Position numbers and translations under genes: made by a program. This document shows positions 24,106 through 33,061 of a stretch of 64,000 nucleotides of DNA, piece by piece. The stretch is from Streptomyces sp. NBC_00414 (GTDB lineage: Bacteria; Actinomycetota; Actinomycetes; Streptomycetales; Streptomycetaceae), in contig NZ_CP107935.1 in the NCBI RefSeq assembly GCF_036038375.1, forward strand, positions 9,424,001 to 9,488,000, in the 5' to 3' direction. Within the stretch, counting starts at the first letter, position 1, and each line of letters begins with the position of its first letter. The notes under the pieces are model-generated. The model had not been told where the DNA came from. It searched no databases and saw nothing but the letters and a program-made list of their open reading frames with translations.

Positions 24106-26163
24106 ATGCGCTACGTGAGCAACCTGCCGTACGCGACGAAGGAAGAGGAGGACGTCCGTATCCCGATGCCCGACGGCGTCCAGCTGTCGGCCCGTGTCTG
24201 GCGCCCCACCTCTTCCGACAACGAACCCGTGCCCGCGGTGCTGGAGTACATCCCCTACCGCAAACGCGACCTCACCTCGGTGCGCGACTCCATGCACCAC
24301 CCCTACATCGCCGGGCACGGCTATGCCTGTGTGCGCGTCGACCTGCGCGGCACCGGTGATTCCGAGGGCGTGCTGCGGGACGAGTACCTGGAACAGGAAC
24401 AGGCCGACGCGGAAGCGGTCCTCGCCTGGCTGGCGGACCAGCCCTGGTGCGACGGCACCACGGGAATGATGGGCCTGTCCTGGGGGGCCTTCGCCGCACT
24501 CCAGGTCGCCGCGAGGCAGCCGCCGAGCCTGCGGGCCGTCGTCATCGCGTCCTTCACGGACGACCGGCACGCCGACGACATGCACTACATGGGCGGCGCC
24601 ATGCTGTCCGACAACCTCGCCGAGGCGGGCACCATGTTCGCCTACGCCACCTGCCCGCCCGACCCCGCCGTGGTCGGCGACCGCTGGCGCGAGATGTGGC
24701 ACGAACGCCTGGAGAACACCGGCCCCTGGGTGCTGCCCTGGCTGCGCCACCAGCGCCGGGACGACTACTGGCGGCACGCCTCGGTCGCCGAGGACTACCG
24801 GGCCGTGCGGTGCCCCGTCCTCGCCTCCAGCGGCTGGGCGGACGGCTACTCCAACGCCGTGACCCGGCTGCTCGGCAACCTGGACGTGCCCCGCAAGGGA
24901 CTGATCGGCCCCTGGTCGCACAAGTTCCCCCACCTCGGAGAGCCCGGCCCCGCCATCGGCTACCTCCAGGAAGTGGTGCGCTGGTGGGACCACTGGCTGA
25001 AGGGCGTCGACAACGGCGTCATGGACGGCCCCATGCTGCGCACCTGGATGCAGGACAGCGTGCCTCCGTCCACCTCGTACGAGGAGCGTCCGGGCCGCTG
25101 GGTCTCGGAACCCACCTGGCCGTCCCCGCAGATCCATCCCGTCACGTACCCGCTGACCCGGCACCGGATCGGCGCTCCGGCCGAGGACGGGACCGTCGGT
25201 GAAGGGGGCGACGAGAGCGTCGGCGGGGGCGCCGAGATGACCGTACGGTCGCCGCTGTCCGTCGGGCAGTTCGCCGGCAAGTGGGCCTCCTACAACGCGC
25301 CCCCGGACCTGCCCTACGACCAGCGCGAGGAGGACGGCGGTTCCCTCGTCTTCGAGACCGAGCCGCTGACCGAGCGGCTGGAGATCCTCGGCTCGCCGAC
25401 CGTGGAACTCGACCTCGCGGCCGACCGGCCGGTCGCGATGGTGGCCGCGCGCCTGTCCGACGTGAGTCCGGACGGCGCCGCCACCCGCGTCACCTACGGG
25501 CTGCTCAACATCACCCGGCGGGAGAGCACCGAGAACCCCGAGGCCCTGGAGCCGGGCACCCGCTACCGCGCGACCGTCCAGCTCAACGGAGTGGCCCAGG
25601 CGTTCCCGCCCGGCCACCGGGTCCGCCTCTCCCTGTCCACGTCGTACTGGCCGCTCGCCTGGCCGCCCCCCGAGCCGGCGCTGCTGAGCGTGTACGAGGG
25701 CTCCAGCACCCTCACGCTCCCCGTCCGCCCGACGGACGAACCGGACGGCGTGCCGGCGGACCCGTTCGAGGAGCCCGAGGGGACATCTCCGCTGTCCGTG
25801 ACCCGGGTGACCGCCCCGGACGCGCGGTGGGAGGTGAAGCGCGACATGGTCGACTACCGCGCCGAACTGGAGATCGTGAAGGACCAGGGCCTCGTCCACT
25901 TCGACGAGATCGACCTCGACGTCGGCCGTCGCGCCTACGAGCGCTACACGTCCGTCGCCGACGACTTCACCTCGGCCACCGGTGAGTCGACCTGGACCAT
26001 GCGCTTCAGGCGCGACGACTGGGATGTCCGCGTGGAGACGCACACCCGGCTGACCTGCGACGACACCGACTTCTTCGTGGACGCCACCCTGGACGGCTAC
26101 GAGGGTGAGCGCCGGGTCTTCTCCCGCACGTGGAACGAGACGGTGCCACGGGACCTGCTGTAG
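24106..26163 (+). CDS. CocE/NonD-family alpha/beta hydrolase (first copy)
   Basis: A 685-residue serine hydrolase of the X-Pro dipeptidyl-peptidase/cocaine esterase type. The alpha/beta domain has YIPYRKRDL, VDLRGTGDSEG and nucleophile Ser in GLSWGAF (about residue 128); Asp is in SSGWADGYSN and His in GPWSHKFPH. The C-terminal half is the jelly-roll domain (VELDLAADRPVAMVAARLSD, FPPGHRVRLSLSTSYWPLAW). No signal peptide, so it is cytoplasmic. Tight coupling to the ATP-grasp gene suggests the two act on the same amide or ester metabolite. A paralogue lies at 60877. Confidence 0.88.
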   Translation: MRYVSNLPYATKEEEDVRIPMPDGVQLSARVWRPTSSDNEPVPAVLEYIPYRKRDLTSVRDSMHHPYIAGHGYACVRVDLRGTGDSEGVLRDEYLEQEQADAEAVLAWLADQPWCDGTTGMMGLSWGAFAALQVAARQPPSLRAVVIASFTDDRHADDMHYMGGAMLSDNLAEAGTMFAYATCPPDPAVVGDRWREMWHERLENTGPWVLPWLRHQRRDDYWRHASVAEDYRAVRCPVLASSGWADGYSNAVTRLLGNLDVPRKGLIGPWSHKFPHLGEPGPAIGYLQEVVRWWDHWLKGVDNGVMDGPMLRTWMQDSVPPSTSYEERPGRWVSEPTWPSPQIHPVTYPLTRHRIGAPAEDGTVGEGGDESVGGGAEMTVRSPLSVGQFAGKWASYNAPPDLPYDQREEDGGSLVFETEPLTERLEILGSPTVELDLAADRPVAMVAARLSDVSPDGAATRVTYGLLNITRRESTENPEALEPGTRYRATVQLNGVAQAFPPGHRVRLSLSTSYWPLAWPPPEPALLSVYEGSSTLTLPVRPTDEPDGVPADPFEEPEGTSPLSVTRVTAPDARWEVKRDMVDYRAELEIVKDQGLVHFDEIDLDVGRRAYERYTSVADDFTSATGESTWTMRFRRDDWDVRVETHTRLTCDDTDFFVDATLDGYEGERRVFSRTWNETVPRDLL

Positions 26164-26192
26164 GCGGCCCCAGGCCCCCAGGCACCGAGGCG

Positions 26193-26228
26193 ACGACGCG
26201 TTCCCGGAACCCTCCGGGGACGCGTCGT
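26193..26228. terminator. hairpin after the CocE/NonD gene
   Basis: ACGACGCGTTCCC (26193-26205) pairs with GGGGACGCGTCGT (26216-26228) with one G-T pair, 30 bases after the stop. It probably ends the ATP-grasp/hydrolase transcript or reduces read-through into the small gene behind it. Confidence 0.65.
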
Positions 26229-26326
26229 TCTCCGTTGCCCGGGCACCCGCAGGAGAACAGTGGAGCACCACGACACGGAAACGACACGGCCCAGGACATT
26301 CAGAAACGATCGAGGAGAAGCAGAGC

Positions 26327-26719
26327 GTGAGCACACTCACTGGTCTGGAACGAGCGATGGAACGCCTCGGAGGGTCCCTGCTCGCGCACATCCGTCACAA
26401 GGAACCGGTCGAACTGGTCGAAGCCCTGCACAAGGAGTGCGACGACAACATAGTGGTGTGCAGCGGGAGCCTGACCGTCGTCCCCAACGCCTACGACGTC
26501 GAGCTGGCCGAGTTCGCCCACAAGGAACTGGAGCGCAACGGCGGGCGCATCGACCAGGTGCTCACCGACAGCCTGCTGCGGCACGGCGAGAAGATGGGCT
26601 ATGAGTGGGCCGGCCCGCTCACGGTGCACGTCACCAGGTCCCCGGACCTGCCCAACGGCCGGTACCGGGTGGCGAGCCATGTCATGAAGAACGTGCGGGC
26701 CGGCGCCTTCCAGCACTGA
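26327..26719 (+). CDS. stand-alone FhaA_N (DUF3662) domain protein
   Basis: A 130-residue protein corresponding to the N-terminal domain of FhaA, without the FHA part. It reads LERAMERLGGSLLAHIRHKE, PVELVEALHKECDDNIVVCS, TVVPNAYDVELAEFAHKELE and GYEWAGPLTVHVTRSPDLPN, matching the order of the domain. In FhaA this domain lies next to a kinase-regulated FHA domain and is linked to cell-wall assembly. The GTG has GAGGAGAAG just upstream. It follows the ATP-grasp/CocE pair after a 163-base gap with a hairpin. Function is unknown. Confidence 0.75.
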   Translation: MSTLTGLERAMERLGGSLLAHIRHKEPVELVEALHKECDDNIVVCSGSLTVVPNAYDVELAEFAHKELERNGGRIDQVLTDSLLRHGEKMGYEWAGPLTVHVTRSPDLPNGRYRVASHVMKNVRAGAFQH

Positions 26720-26788
26720 CCGACCGCACCTGGCCCCCGTGTGCCTTGCGGATCCCGGCCGGCCCGACCACCCGGGCCGGCCGCCGAG

Positions 26789-27280
26789 TCAGTCCCGCCG
26801 CAGGGGCGTCGGAGGCACTTCCTCCTCCTCGGGTACGACGTGCATCGCGGCCTCCTCGGCGCCCGCCGCCCCGCCGTCGATGCCCACGTCCGACGCGACG
26901 GCCTCCTCCTCCATGTCCGCGTGCGCGCCCTCGTCCGGCGCCACCAGACGGCCCGCGCGCTCGTCTCCGGCCTCGGGGTCGGTCGCCTCGCCCTCCCCGT
27001 AGGGCAGGTCACCGATGCCGTCGCCGGCCGGGGTCTCCGCGTCGGGGACCTCCTGGCTCAGCCGCTCGTCGAGCGACTCGCCCTCGTGCTGCTCGGCCGC
27101 CGTGACGCCGGTCTTGGTGACACCCAGCGGCTTCTCGGGCGGCGAATAGCCCTCGTCGAGCACGTCGTCGTACGTTCGTTCGTCCACCGCGTCCTGGAGA
27201 TCCAGCGGGGCCGCGTCCGCCTGCTCCTCGTTGGTCCCCGTGGGCTGGTAGACGTCGTCCGCCATGCTGTCGTCGCTCAT
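26789..27280 (-). CDS. DUF5709-type acidic protein
   Basis: A 163-residue strongly acidic, probably unstructured protein. The conserved block is DVYQPTGTNEEQADAAPLDL followed by DERTYDDVLDEGYSPPEKPL and ESLDERLSQEVPD, as in DUF5709 proteins of actinomycetes. The ATG at 27280 has GGAGG close upstream on its strand. The C terminus is a run of acidic and Ala/Gly residues. Function unknown; related genes are often stress-induced. Confidence 0.75.
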   Translation of the reverse strand: MSDDSMADDVYQPTGTNEEQADAAPLDLQDAVDERTYDDVLDEGYSPPEKPLGVTKTGVTAAEQHEGESLDERLSQEVPDAETPAGDGIGDLPYGEGEATDPEAGDERAGRLVAPDEGAHADMEEEAVASDVGIDGGAAGAEEAAMHVVPEEEEVPPTPLRRD

Positions 27281-27467
27281 GTCCGGCCTCCTGGTGCGGT
27301 GATCATTTCTTGCTCCCCGTAGGAGTACCGCGGTGCCCGGCATACGCCCCGTGAAACACCGCGCTATTGACCGGTACATACCAAGCCGATTGAGTGTCCC
27401 GCGCAGACCCCCCACTTTCCCGGCCGCCGACCAGGCGCCGCCGCGCTGCCGAAGGGACCCCGTCACC

Positions 27468-28832
27468 ATGCGGAGACACCGCCCCCTGTTCGCCCTCACC
27501 GCCGCCGGAGCGGCCCTCACCACCGCCCTGGCCGCTCCCGCCCACGCCGCGGAGGTGCCCACGGCGGGAGTGTTCTACGTACAGAGCGCGGTCACCGGCC
27601 TGAACGCCGCCGACAGCGGGGGAGCGGTCGTCCAGCGCAACCCCAAGGGCAACGAGGACCGCCAGCAGTGGACGCTCCGGGCCACCGGCGCCTCGTACGT
27701 GCTGGAGAGCACCGACACGGCGGGCAGCTGTCTCGGGCGGTCGGGCGGTCAGGCGCGAACCGTGGCCTGCACGGGCGCCGACGCCGCGTGGGAGATCACG
27801 CCGACGGGCACCGACCGGTACCGGCTGAAGGTGCCCGGCGCCGACCAGTACCTGACCGTCGGAGCGAAGGCATCCGGGGCCAACTACCCGGCACAGCTGG
27901 TCGTGGGCGCGGCCGGTGACCCCGCCGCCTGGTACCTGACTCCGGTGACGTCCCCGACCTCCCCGATGCCGTCGACGGACCGGCGCACCCTCGACCAGGT
28001 CACGTTCCTCACCTCCCACAACGCCTACGCGAACGGCGTCGACGGCGGTTTCGCGCCGCCCTTCGTGAACCTCGTCCCGAACCAGAGCCGGGGCATCAAC
28101 CAGCAACTCACCGACGGCGTACGCGGGTTCATGCTGGACATCCACCAGACCTCGGACGGCGCGATCCTGTGCCACAACAGCTGCACCCTCGTCAGCCGGC
28201 CGGTGGCGCTGAACGTGGACATCCAGCGCATGGTCGACTTCCTCCGGCAGAACCCGAACGAGTTCATCACCGTGTTCCTGGAGGACTACGTCGACCCGGG
28301 CGTCCTGCGCGGTGAACTGGCCCGCGTGAACGGCCTGTCCGATGTCCTCTACCGCCCGGACCGGACCGGCGTACGCGCCGACGGCTGGCCGAGGATGGCG
28401 GACCTGATCGCCGCGAACGACCGGCTGCTGCTCCTCACCGACCACAGCCGCTCCGCCGACCAGTCGGCCGGGCTCACCCGGGACAGCTTCGGCGTCATGT
28501 ACCAGCGCGAGTGGACCGTGGAGAACTACTGGTCCATGGGTTCGGGTCTCGGCAGCTCCGACTGGTCCTGCTACAGCCGCTGGTACGACGCCAACACCAA
28601 CGTCCCGCTCACGGCGACGGCGCCGCCCTTCCGCCCGCTCTTCGTGATGAACCACTTCCGGGACGCGGCGATCGCCTCGACCGCGACCACCGACAACACC
28701 AAACTCACCGACCGGGCCCAGCGCTTCTGCCAGCCCGCCGCCCGCAAGAAGCCCAACTTCCTCGCGGTGGACCGCTACGACCTCGGCTCGCCGGCCTCGG
28801 CGGTGGCGACCCTGAACACGTACACGTACTGA
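27468..28832 (+). CDS. secreted PLC-X domain protein with N-terminal trefoil-like module
   Basis: A 454-residue exported protein. The signal peptide MRRHRPLFALTAAGAALTTA ends near AHAAEV. Residues 30-160 resemble a ricin-type beta-trefoil (QQWTLRATGASYVLESTDTA, YRLKVPGADQYLTVG). The C-terminal domain from about 170 is a phosphatidylinositol-specific phospholipase C X-type barrel: both catalytic histidines are visible in FLTSHNAYANG and ILCHNSCTL, with FMLDIH between. It probably cleaves glycerophospholipids or GPI-like anchors outside the cell; the substrate is not certain. Confidence 0.82.
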   Translation: MRRHRPLFALTAAGAALTTALAAPAHAAEVPTAGVFYVQSAVTGLNAADSGGAVVQRNPKGNEDRQQWTLRATGASYVLESTDTAGSCLGRSGGQARTVACTGADAAWEITPTGTDRYRLKVPGADQYLTVGAKASGANYPAQLVVGAAGDPAAWYLTPVTSPTSPMPSTDRRTLDQVTFLTSHNAYANGVDGGFAPPFVNLVPNQSRGINQQLTDGVRGFMLDIHQTSDGAILCHNSCTLVSRPVALNVDIQRMVDFLRQNPNEFITVFLEDYVDPGVLRGELARVNGLSDVLYRPDRTGVRADGWPRMADLIAANDRLLLLTDHSRSADQSAGLTRDSFGVMYQREWTVENYWSMGSGLGSSDWSCYSRWYDANTNVPLTATAPPFRPLFVMNHFRDAAIASTATTDNTKLTDRAQRFCQPAARKKPNFLAVDRYDLGSPASAVATLNTYTY

Positions 28833-28847
28833 CCTCCACGTGCCGAC

Positions 28848-28888
28848 GTGCGCGGCTGCCCCCGGCGGGACCGGGGGCAGCCGCGCAC
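28848..28888. terminator. 18-bp perfect-stem terminator after the PLC-X gene
   Basis: Arms 28848-28865 and 28871-28888 (GTGCGCGGCTGCCCCCGG and its complement) pair perfectly with a 5-base loop, 15 bases after the stop. It lies between convergent genes and can act on both. Confidence 0.85.
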
Positions 28889-28917
28889 ATCACCGCTCGA
28901 CGAGGCGAGGTGTGCGG

Positions 28918-29628
28918 TCAGCCGAGCTGCGCGTGCAGGAACTCGACCGTGCTCCGCCAGGCCCGCTCCGACGACTCGGGGTCGTGGACCTCCGGGCGGC
29001 CGTCGTTGAAGAAGGCGTGGTCGGCCGGGTAGACGCGGAAGTCCGGGGTGATGCCGGACTGCTCGCGGACGGTCTCCCCGAGAGAGGTGAGGGAGTCCAC
29101 GGGGATCGCGGTGTCGCGCTCGCCGTAGTGACCGAGGATCTGCGCCTTGAGGCCGGAGAAGTCGGGGGCCTCGCCCTGGATGACGCCGTAGAACGGGACG
29201 GCGGCGCGGACGCGGGGGTCGGTGGCCGCCTGGTACAGGACGAAACCGCCGCCCATGCAGAAGCCGACCGAGCCGACGGTCTCGGACGTGACCTCCGGCA
29301 TCGCCAGCAGATGGTCGACCGCGCCGGACAGCAGCTCGACACCGCGCGGCACGGGCAGCTCCTGCATCATGCGGTACGCCTCACCGCTCTCGTGGGCGAC
29401 ATTGCCGCCGTAGAGATCCGGGGCCAGCGCCACGAAGCCCTCCTTCGCCAGGCGCTCGGTGACGTCCGCGATGTGGTCGGTCAGCCCCCACCACTCCTGG
29501 ATCACGATGACACCGGGCCCGCTTCCGGCCGGTGGCAGTGCCAGGTAACCGTGCGCGGTGGTGCCGCCGCTCGGAAAGGTGACGTTCTGATGGGCGGGGG
29601 CCCCGGTCGACCTGGGCGTCTCGGACAT
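28918..29628 (-). CDS. dienelactone hydrolase family protein
   Basis: A 236-residue cytoplasmic alpha/beta hydrolase. The nucleophile is Cys in VGFCMGGGFVLYQ (about residue 123), the acid in HYGERDTAIPVDSL and the His in YPADHAFFNDGRP, which is the Cys-Asp-His triad of dienelactone hydrolases. The N-terminal GVIVIQEWWGLTDHIADVTE is also typical. Start ATG at 29628. It is divergent from the following VOC gene. In Streptomyces such enzymes usually have unknown lactone or ester substrates. Confidence 0.9.
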   Translation of the reverse strand: MSETPRSTGAPAHQNVTFPSGGTTAHGYLALPPAGSGPGVIVIQEWWGLTDHIADVTERLAKEGFVALAPDLYGGNVAHESGEAYRMMQELPVPRGVELLSGAVDHLLAMPEVTSETVGSVGFCMGGGFVLYQAATDPRVRAAVPFYGVIQGEAPDFSGLKAQILGHYGERDTAIPVDSLTSLGETVREQSGITPDFRVYPADHAFFNDGRPEVHDPESSERAWRSTVEFLHAQLG

Positions 29629-29830
29629 GGTGGGTCACTCCTGTCGCTTGATCTTGTCTCCAGCATGCCGGAGGCGGGTGTCGCGCGAGCAGGCGGCCCC
29701 GGCTCCGGCCGGTTCGAGCGCGGGAGCGCCGTATCGATGACGCACTGATGCCACCGGGGTGCCGCAGCGATGGCGTATCCTCGCGTGTTACGTATAACCC
29801 CTACCGCTGCGAACCCCCGGAGAGACACCG

Positions 29831-30241
29831 ATGCGACGCGTTGCCCTGGTCACCCTCGTCGTCGACGACTACGACGAGGCGATCCGCTTCTACACCGAGG
29901 CGCTCGGCTTCCGGCTCGCCGAGGACACCCCGCGTCCCGACGGGTCCCGCTGGGTCGTCGTGGAGCCGGACACCGGCATGTCCGGCACCGGACTCCTGCT
30001 GGCCCGCGCCAGGAACGAGGCGCAGCGCGCCCGCGTCGGTGACCAGACCGGCGGCCGGGTCGGCTTCTTCCTGCACACCGACGACTTCTCCCGCGACCAC
30101 GCACGCATGCTCGCCGCGGGCGTGACCTTCCTGGAGGAACCGCGGCACGAGGCGTACGGCTCGGTCGTCGTCCTCCAGGACCTGTACGGGAACAGGTGGG
30201 ACCTGCTGCAGCCCGCCGTCCCCGACGGGGCCGACCGGTAG
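29831..30241 (+). CDS. VOC-family (glyoxalase/bleomycin resistance-like) protein
   Basis: A 136-residue vicinal-oxygen-chelate protein with two beta-alpha-beta-beta-beta units. The N-terminal half reads VTLVVDDYDEAIRFYTEALG and the second GFFLHTDDFSRDHARMLAAG followed by VTFLEEPRHEAYGSVVVLQD and the terminal LYGNRWDLLQP. GGAGAG precedes the ATG. It may be an enzyme or a binding protein. The adenosine deaminase gene starts 54 bases downstream, so the two may be cotranscribed. Confidence 0.85.
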   Translation: MRRVALVTLVVDDYDEAIRFYTEALGFRLAEDTPRPDGSRWVVVEPDTGMSGTGLLLARARNEAQRARVGDQTGGRVGFFLHTDDFSRDHARMLAAGVTFLEEPRHEAYGSVVVLQDLYGNRWDLLQPAVPDGADR

Positions 30242-30295
30242 GCGCTTACGGCTCAGCACTCCCCGCCCACAGACGACCTCCCAAGGAATCACCGC

Positions 30296-31405
30296 ATGAC
30301 CGCGCCCCGAAACGACTCCCGTAACGACTCCCGTGTCGGCTCCCGTCCCGACACGGACACCATCCGCAGGCTCCCCAAGGCCGTCCTGCACGACCACCTT
30401 GACGGCGGCCTGCGCCCCGCGACGCTCGTCGAGCTCGCCCGCGAGGTCGGCCACACCCTCCCCGCCACCGACCCGGACGCGCTCGCCGCCTGGTACTACG
30501 AGGCTGCCAACTCCGGCGACCTCGTCCGGTACATCGCCACGTTCGAGCACACGCTGGCCGTCATGCAGACCCGCGAGGGCCTGCTGCGCACCGCCGAGGA
30601 GTATGTGCTCGATCTCGCCGAGGACGGCGTCGTCTACGGCGAGGTCCGCTACGCCCCCGAGCTGATGCTGAACGGCGGGCTCACCCTGCCCGAGGTCGTC
30701 GCGACCGTTCAGGAGGGCCTGGCCGCCGGCATGGCGAAGGCGGCCGCCGCCGGTACGCCCGTCCGGGTCGGCACGCTGCTGTGCGGGATGCGGATGTTCG
30801 ACCGCAGCCGCGAGATAGCCGACCTGGCCGTGACGTTCCGGGACGCGGGTGTCGTCGGCTTCGACATCGCGGGCGCCGAGGACGGCTTCCCGCCCGCCGA
30901 CCACCTCGACGCGTTCGAGCATCTGCGCGTCGAGAACGTCCCGTTCACCATCCACGCCGGCGAGGCCCACGGCCTGCCCAGCATCCACCAGGCGCTCCAG
31001 GTCTGCGGCGCCCAGCGCATCGGCCACGGCGTGCGGATCACCGACGACATCGTGGACGGCAAGCTCGGCCGCGTCGCCGACTGGATACGCGACCGCCGGA
31101 TCGCCCTGGAGATGTGCCCCACCTCCAACCTCCAGACGGGCGCGGCCACCTCGATCGCCGACCACCCGATTACCCGGCTGCGTGAGCTGGGCTTCCGCGT
31201 CACCCTCAACACCGACAACCGCCTCGTGTCCGGCACGACCATGACCCGCGAGATGTCGCTGCTCGTCGACGAGGCGGGCTGGACCCTCGACGACCTGCGC
31301 GCGGTCACGGTCAACGCGCTCAAGAGCGCGTTCATCCCCTTCGAGGAGCGCAACGCCCTGATCCGGGACGTCGTCCTGCCCGGGTACGAGGTCGGGCCGC
31401 GCTGA
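30296..31405 (+). CDS. add: adenosine deaminase
   Basis: A 369-residue zinc enzyme converting adenosine to inosine in purine salvage. Metal and substrate residues are present: KAVLHDHLDGGLRP (first two His), FTIHAGEAHGLPSI (His and catalytic Glu), QRIGHGVRI and the Asp region VTLNTDNRLVSGTTMT. The N terminus is a short variable Asn/Asp/Ser-rich extension. The gene ends before a strong hairpin. Length is normal for actinobacterial Add. Confidence 0.92.
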   Translation: MTAPRNDSRNDSRVGSRPDTDTIRRLPKAVLHDHLDGGLRPATLVELAREVGHTLPATDPDALAAWYYEAANSGDLVRYIATFEHTLAVMQTREGLLRTAEEYVLDLAEDGVVYGEVRYAPELMLNGGLTLPEVVATVQEGLAAGMAKAAAAGTPVRVGTLLCGMRMFDRSREIADLAVTFRDAGVVGFDIAGAEDGFPPADHLDAFEHLRVENVPFTIHAGEAHGLPSIHQALQVCGAQRIGHGVRITDDIVDGKLGRVADWIRDRRIALEMCPTSNLQTGAATSIADHPITRLRELGFRVTLNTDNRLVSGTTMTREMSLLVDEAGWTLDDLRAVTVNALKSAFIPFEERNALIRDVVLPGYEVGPR

Positions 31406-31451
31406 CACGTGTCGAATGAGTCGTGGCCGAAACTGGTCGGCGACTGCGGGG

Positions 31452-31481
31452 ACGGCGGTTCGGCGCGGCGCGAACCGCCGT
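31452..31481 (+). terminator. terminator after add
   Basis: ACGGCGGTTCG and CGAACCGCCGT form a perfect 11-bp stem with an 8-base loop, 46 bases after the add stop codon and followed by TTCTCC. Confidence 0.78.
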
Positions 31482-31689
31482 TCTCCCGGCGACGGAACGA
31501 TCGTCGGATTCCGGCATAACGGTAGAAAAAACCCGCGTTATAGGAGTGAATCGGCCGGAACGCGCGACGGGGAGGCGCCCACGGTGCGGAAAGCTCAGGC
31601 GTTCAACTTCGGCCAGGACTGGACTGTTTGAGCCATCGAAAGATCATTAACCTGTTCCTCGACGGCACGCATCTACCAAGAGGAGTTCC

Positions 31690-32916
31690 GTGTCCACTGC
31701 CCAGCAGGCGCCCGACATCCTCTCTCCCGAGTTCGCCGCGGATCCCTACCCCGCGTACGCGGCGATGCGAGAGAAAAATCCCCTGATCTGGCACGAGGCC
31801 ACCCAGAGTTACATCATCTCCCGTTACGACGACGTCGAACGTGTCTTCAAGGACAAGAAGTCCGAGTTCACGACCGGCAACTACGACTGGCAGCTGGAGC
31901 CGGTCCACGGCAAGACGATCCTCCAGCTGAGCGGCCGTGAGCACGCGGTGCGACGCGCACTCGTCGCCCCCGCCTTCCGCGGCAGCGACCTGCAGGAGAA
32001 GTTCCTGCCGGTCATCGAGCGCAACTCGCTCGCCCTCATAGACGCCTTCCGGGACACCGGTTCGGCCGACATCGTCAGCGACTACGCGACCCGCTTCCCG
32101 GTCAACGTCATCGCGGACATGCTGGGCCTGGACAAGGCCGACCACGCCCGCTTCCACGGCTGGTACACCGCCGTCATCGCCTTCCTCGGCAACCTCTCCG
32201 GTGACGCCGAGGTGACCGCCGCGGGCGAGCGCACCCGCAGGGAGTTCGCCGAGTACATGATCCCGATCATCCGGGACCGGCGCGACAACCTGGGCGACGA
32301 CCTGCTGTCCACGCTCTGTGCCGCCGAGGTCGACGGTGTCCGGATGAGCGACGAGGACATCAAGGCGTTCTGCAGCCTGCTGCTCGCCGCGGGCGGGGAG
32401 ACCACCGACAAGGCGATCGCCAGCATCCTCGCCAACCTGCTGATGAACCCGGAGCAGTTGGCGGCGGTCCACGAGGACCGGAGCCTGATCCCGGCGGCCT
32501 TCGCCGAGACGCTGCGCTACACCCCTCCGGTCCACATGATCATGCGGCAGTCGGCCACCGAGGTCGAGGTGTCCGGCGGCACCATCCCGCAGGGAGCCAC
32601 GGTGACGTGCCTCATCGGAGCCGCCAACCGGGACGAGCGCCGCTACGCCAACCCCGACCGGTTCGACATATTCCGGGACGACCTCACCACGACCTCCGCG
32701 TTCTCCGCGGCGGCCGACCACCTGGCCTTCGCGCTGGGTCGGCACTTCTGTGTCGGCGCGCTGCTTGCCAAGGCGGAGGTCGAAACCGGCGTGAACCAAC
32801 TGCTCGACGCCATGCCCGACCTGCGCCTCGCCGACGGCTTCGACCCGGTGGAGCAGGGCGTCTTCACCCGAGGCCCCCAGTCGCTCCCGGTGCGCTTCAC
32901 CCCGGTCGGCGCCTGA
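31690..32916 (+). CDS. cytochrome P450
   Basis: A 408-residue class I bacterial P450. The heme-ligand loop is FALGRHFCVGALLAKAE (Cys at about 356), the I-helix oxygen-binding motif LLAAGGETTDKAIA, and the ExxR motif is in FAETLRYTPP, so all key motifs are intact. The GTG start follows AGAGGAG by five bases. It stands alone on the forward strand behind a moderately AT-rich region (31510-31545) and converges on the conservon. No ferredoxin gene is adjacent. Substrate unknown; the subfamily could not be assigned. Confidence 0.92.
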   Translation: MSTAQQAPDILSPEFAADPYPAYAAMREKNPLIWHEATQSYIISRYDDVERVFKDKKSEFTTGNYDWQLEPVHGKTILQLSGREHAVRRALVAPAFRGSDLQEKFLPVIERNSLALIDAFRDTGSADIVSDYATRFPVNVIADMLGLDKADHARFHGWYTAVIAFLGNLSGDAEVTAAGERTRREFAEYMIPIIRDRRDNLGDDLLSTLCAAEVDGVRMSDEDIKAFCSLLLAAGGETTDKAIASILANLLMNPEQLAAVHEDRSLIPAAFAETLRYTPPVHMIMRQSATEVEVSGGTIPQGATVTCLIGAANRDERRYANPDRFDIFRDDLTTTSAFSAAADHLAFALGRHFCVGALLAKAEVETGVNQLLDAMPDLRLADGFDPVEQGVFTRGPQSLPVRFTPVGA

Positions 32917-32931
32917 CCACCCACGTCCTCA

Positions 32932-32960
32932 GCGGGTCGGGATCACGTGTCCCGACCCGC
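32932..32960. terminator. bidirectional terminator between two convergent P450 genes
   Basis: GCGGGTCGGGA and TCCCGACCCGC form a perfect 11-bp stem around TCACGTG. A 15-bp direct repeat (ACAGCGCCCCGAAGG at 32968 and 32983) follows it. Confidence 0.8.
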
Positions 32961-33061
32961 GGAAGACACAGCGCCCCGAAGGACAGCGCCCCGAAGGAGC
33001 GCGGGGAACGGCGCGCCCAGCCACGCTGCACCCGCGGAATTGGACGCACCCCGGCGGAGCG

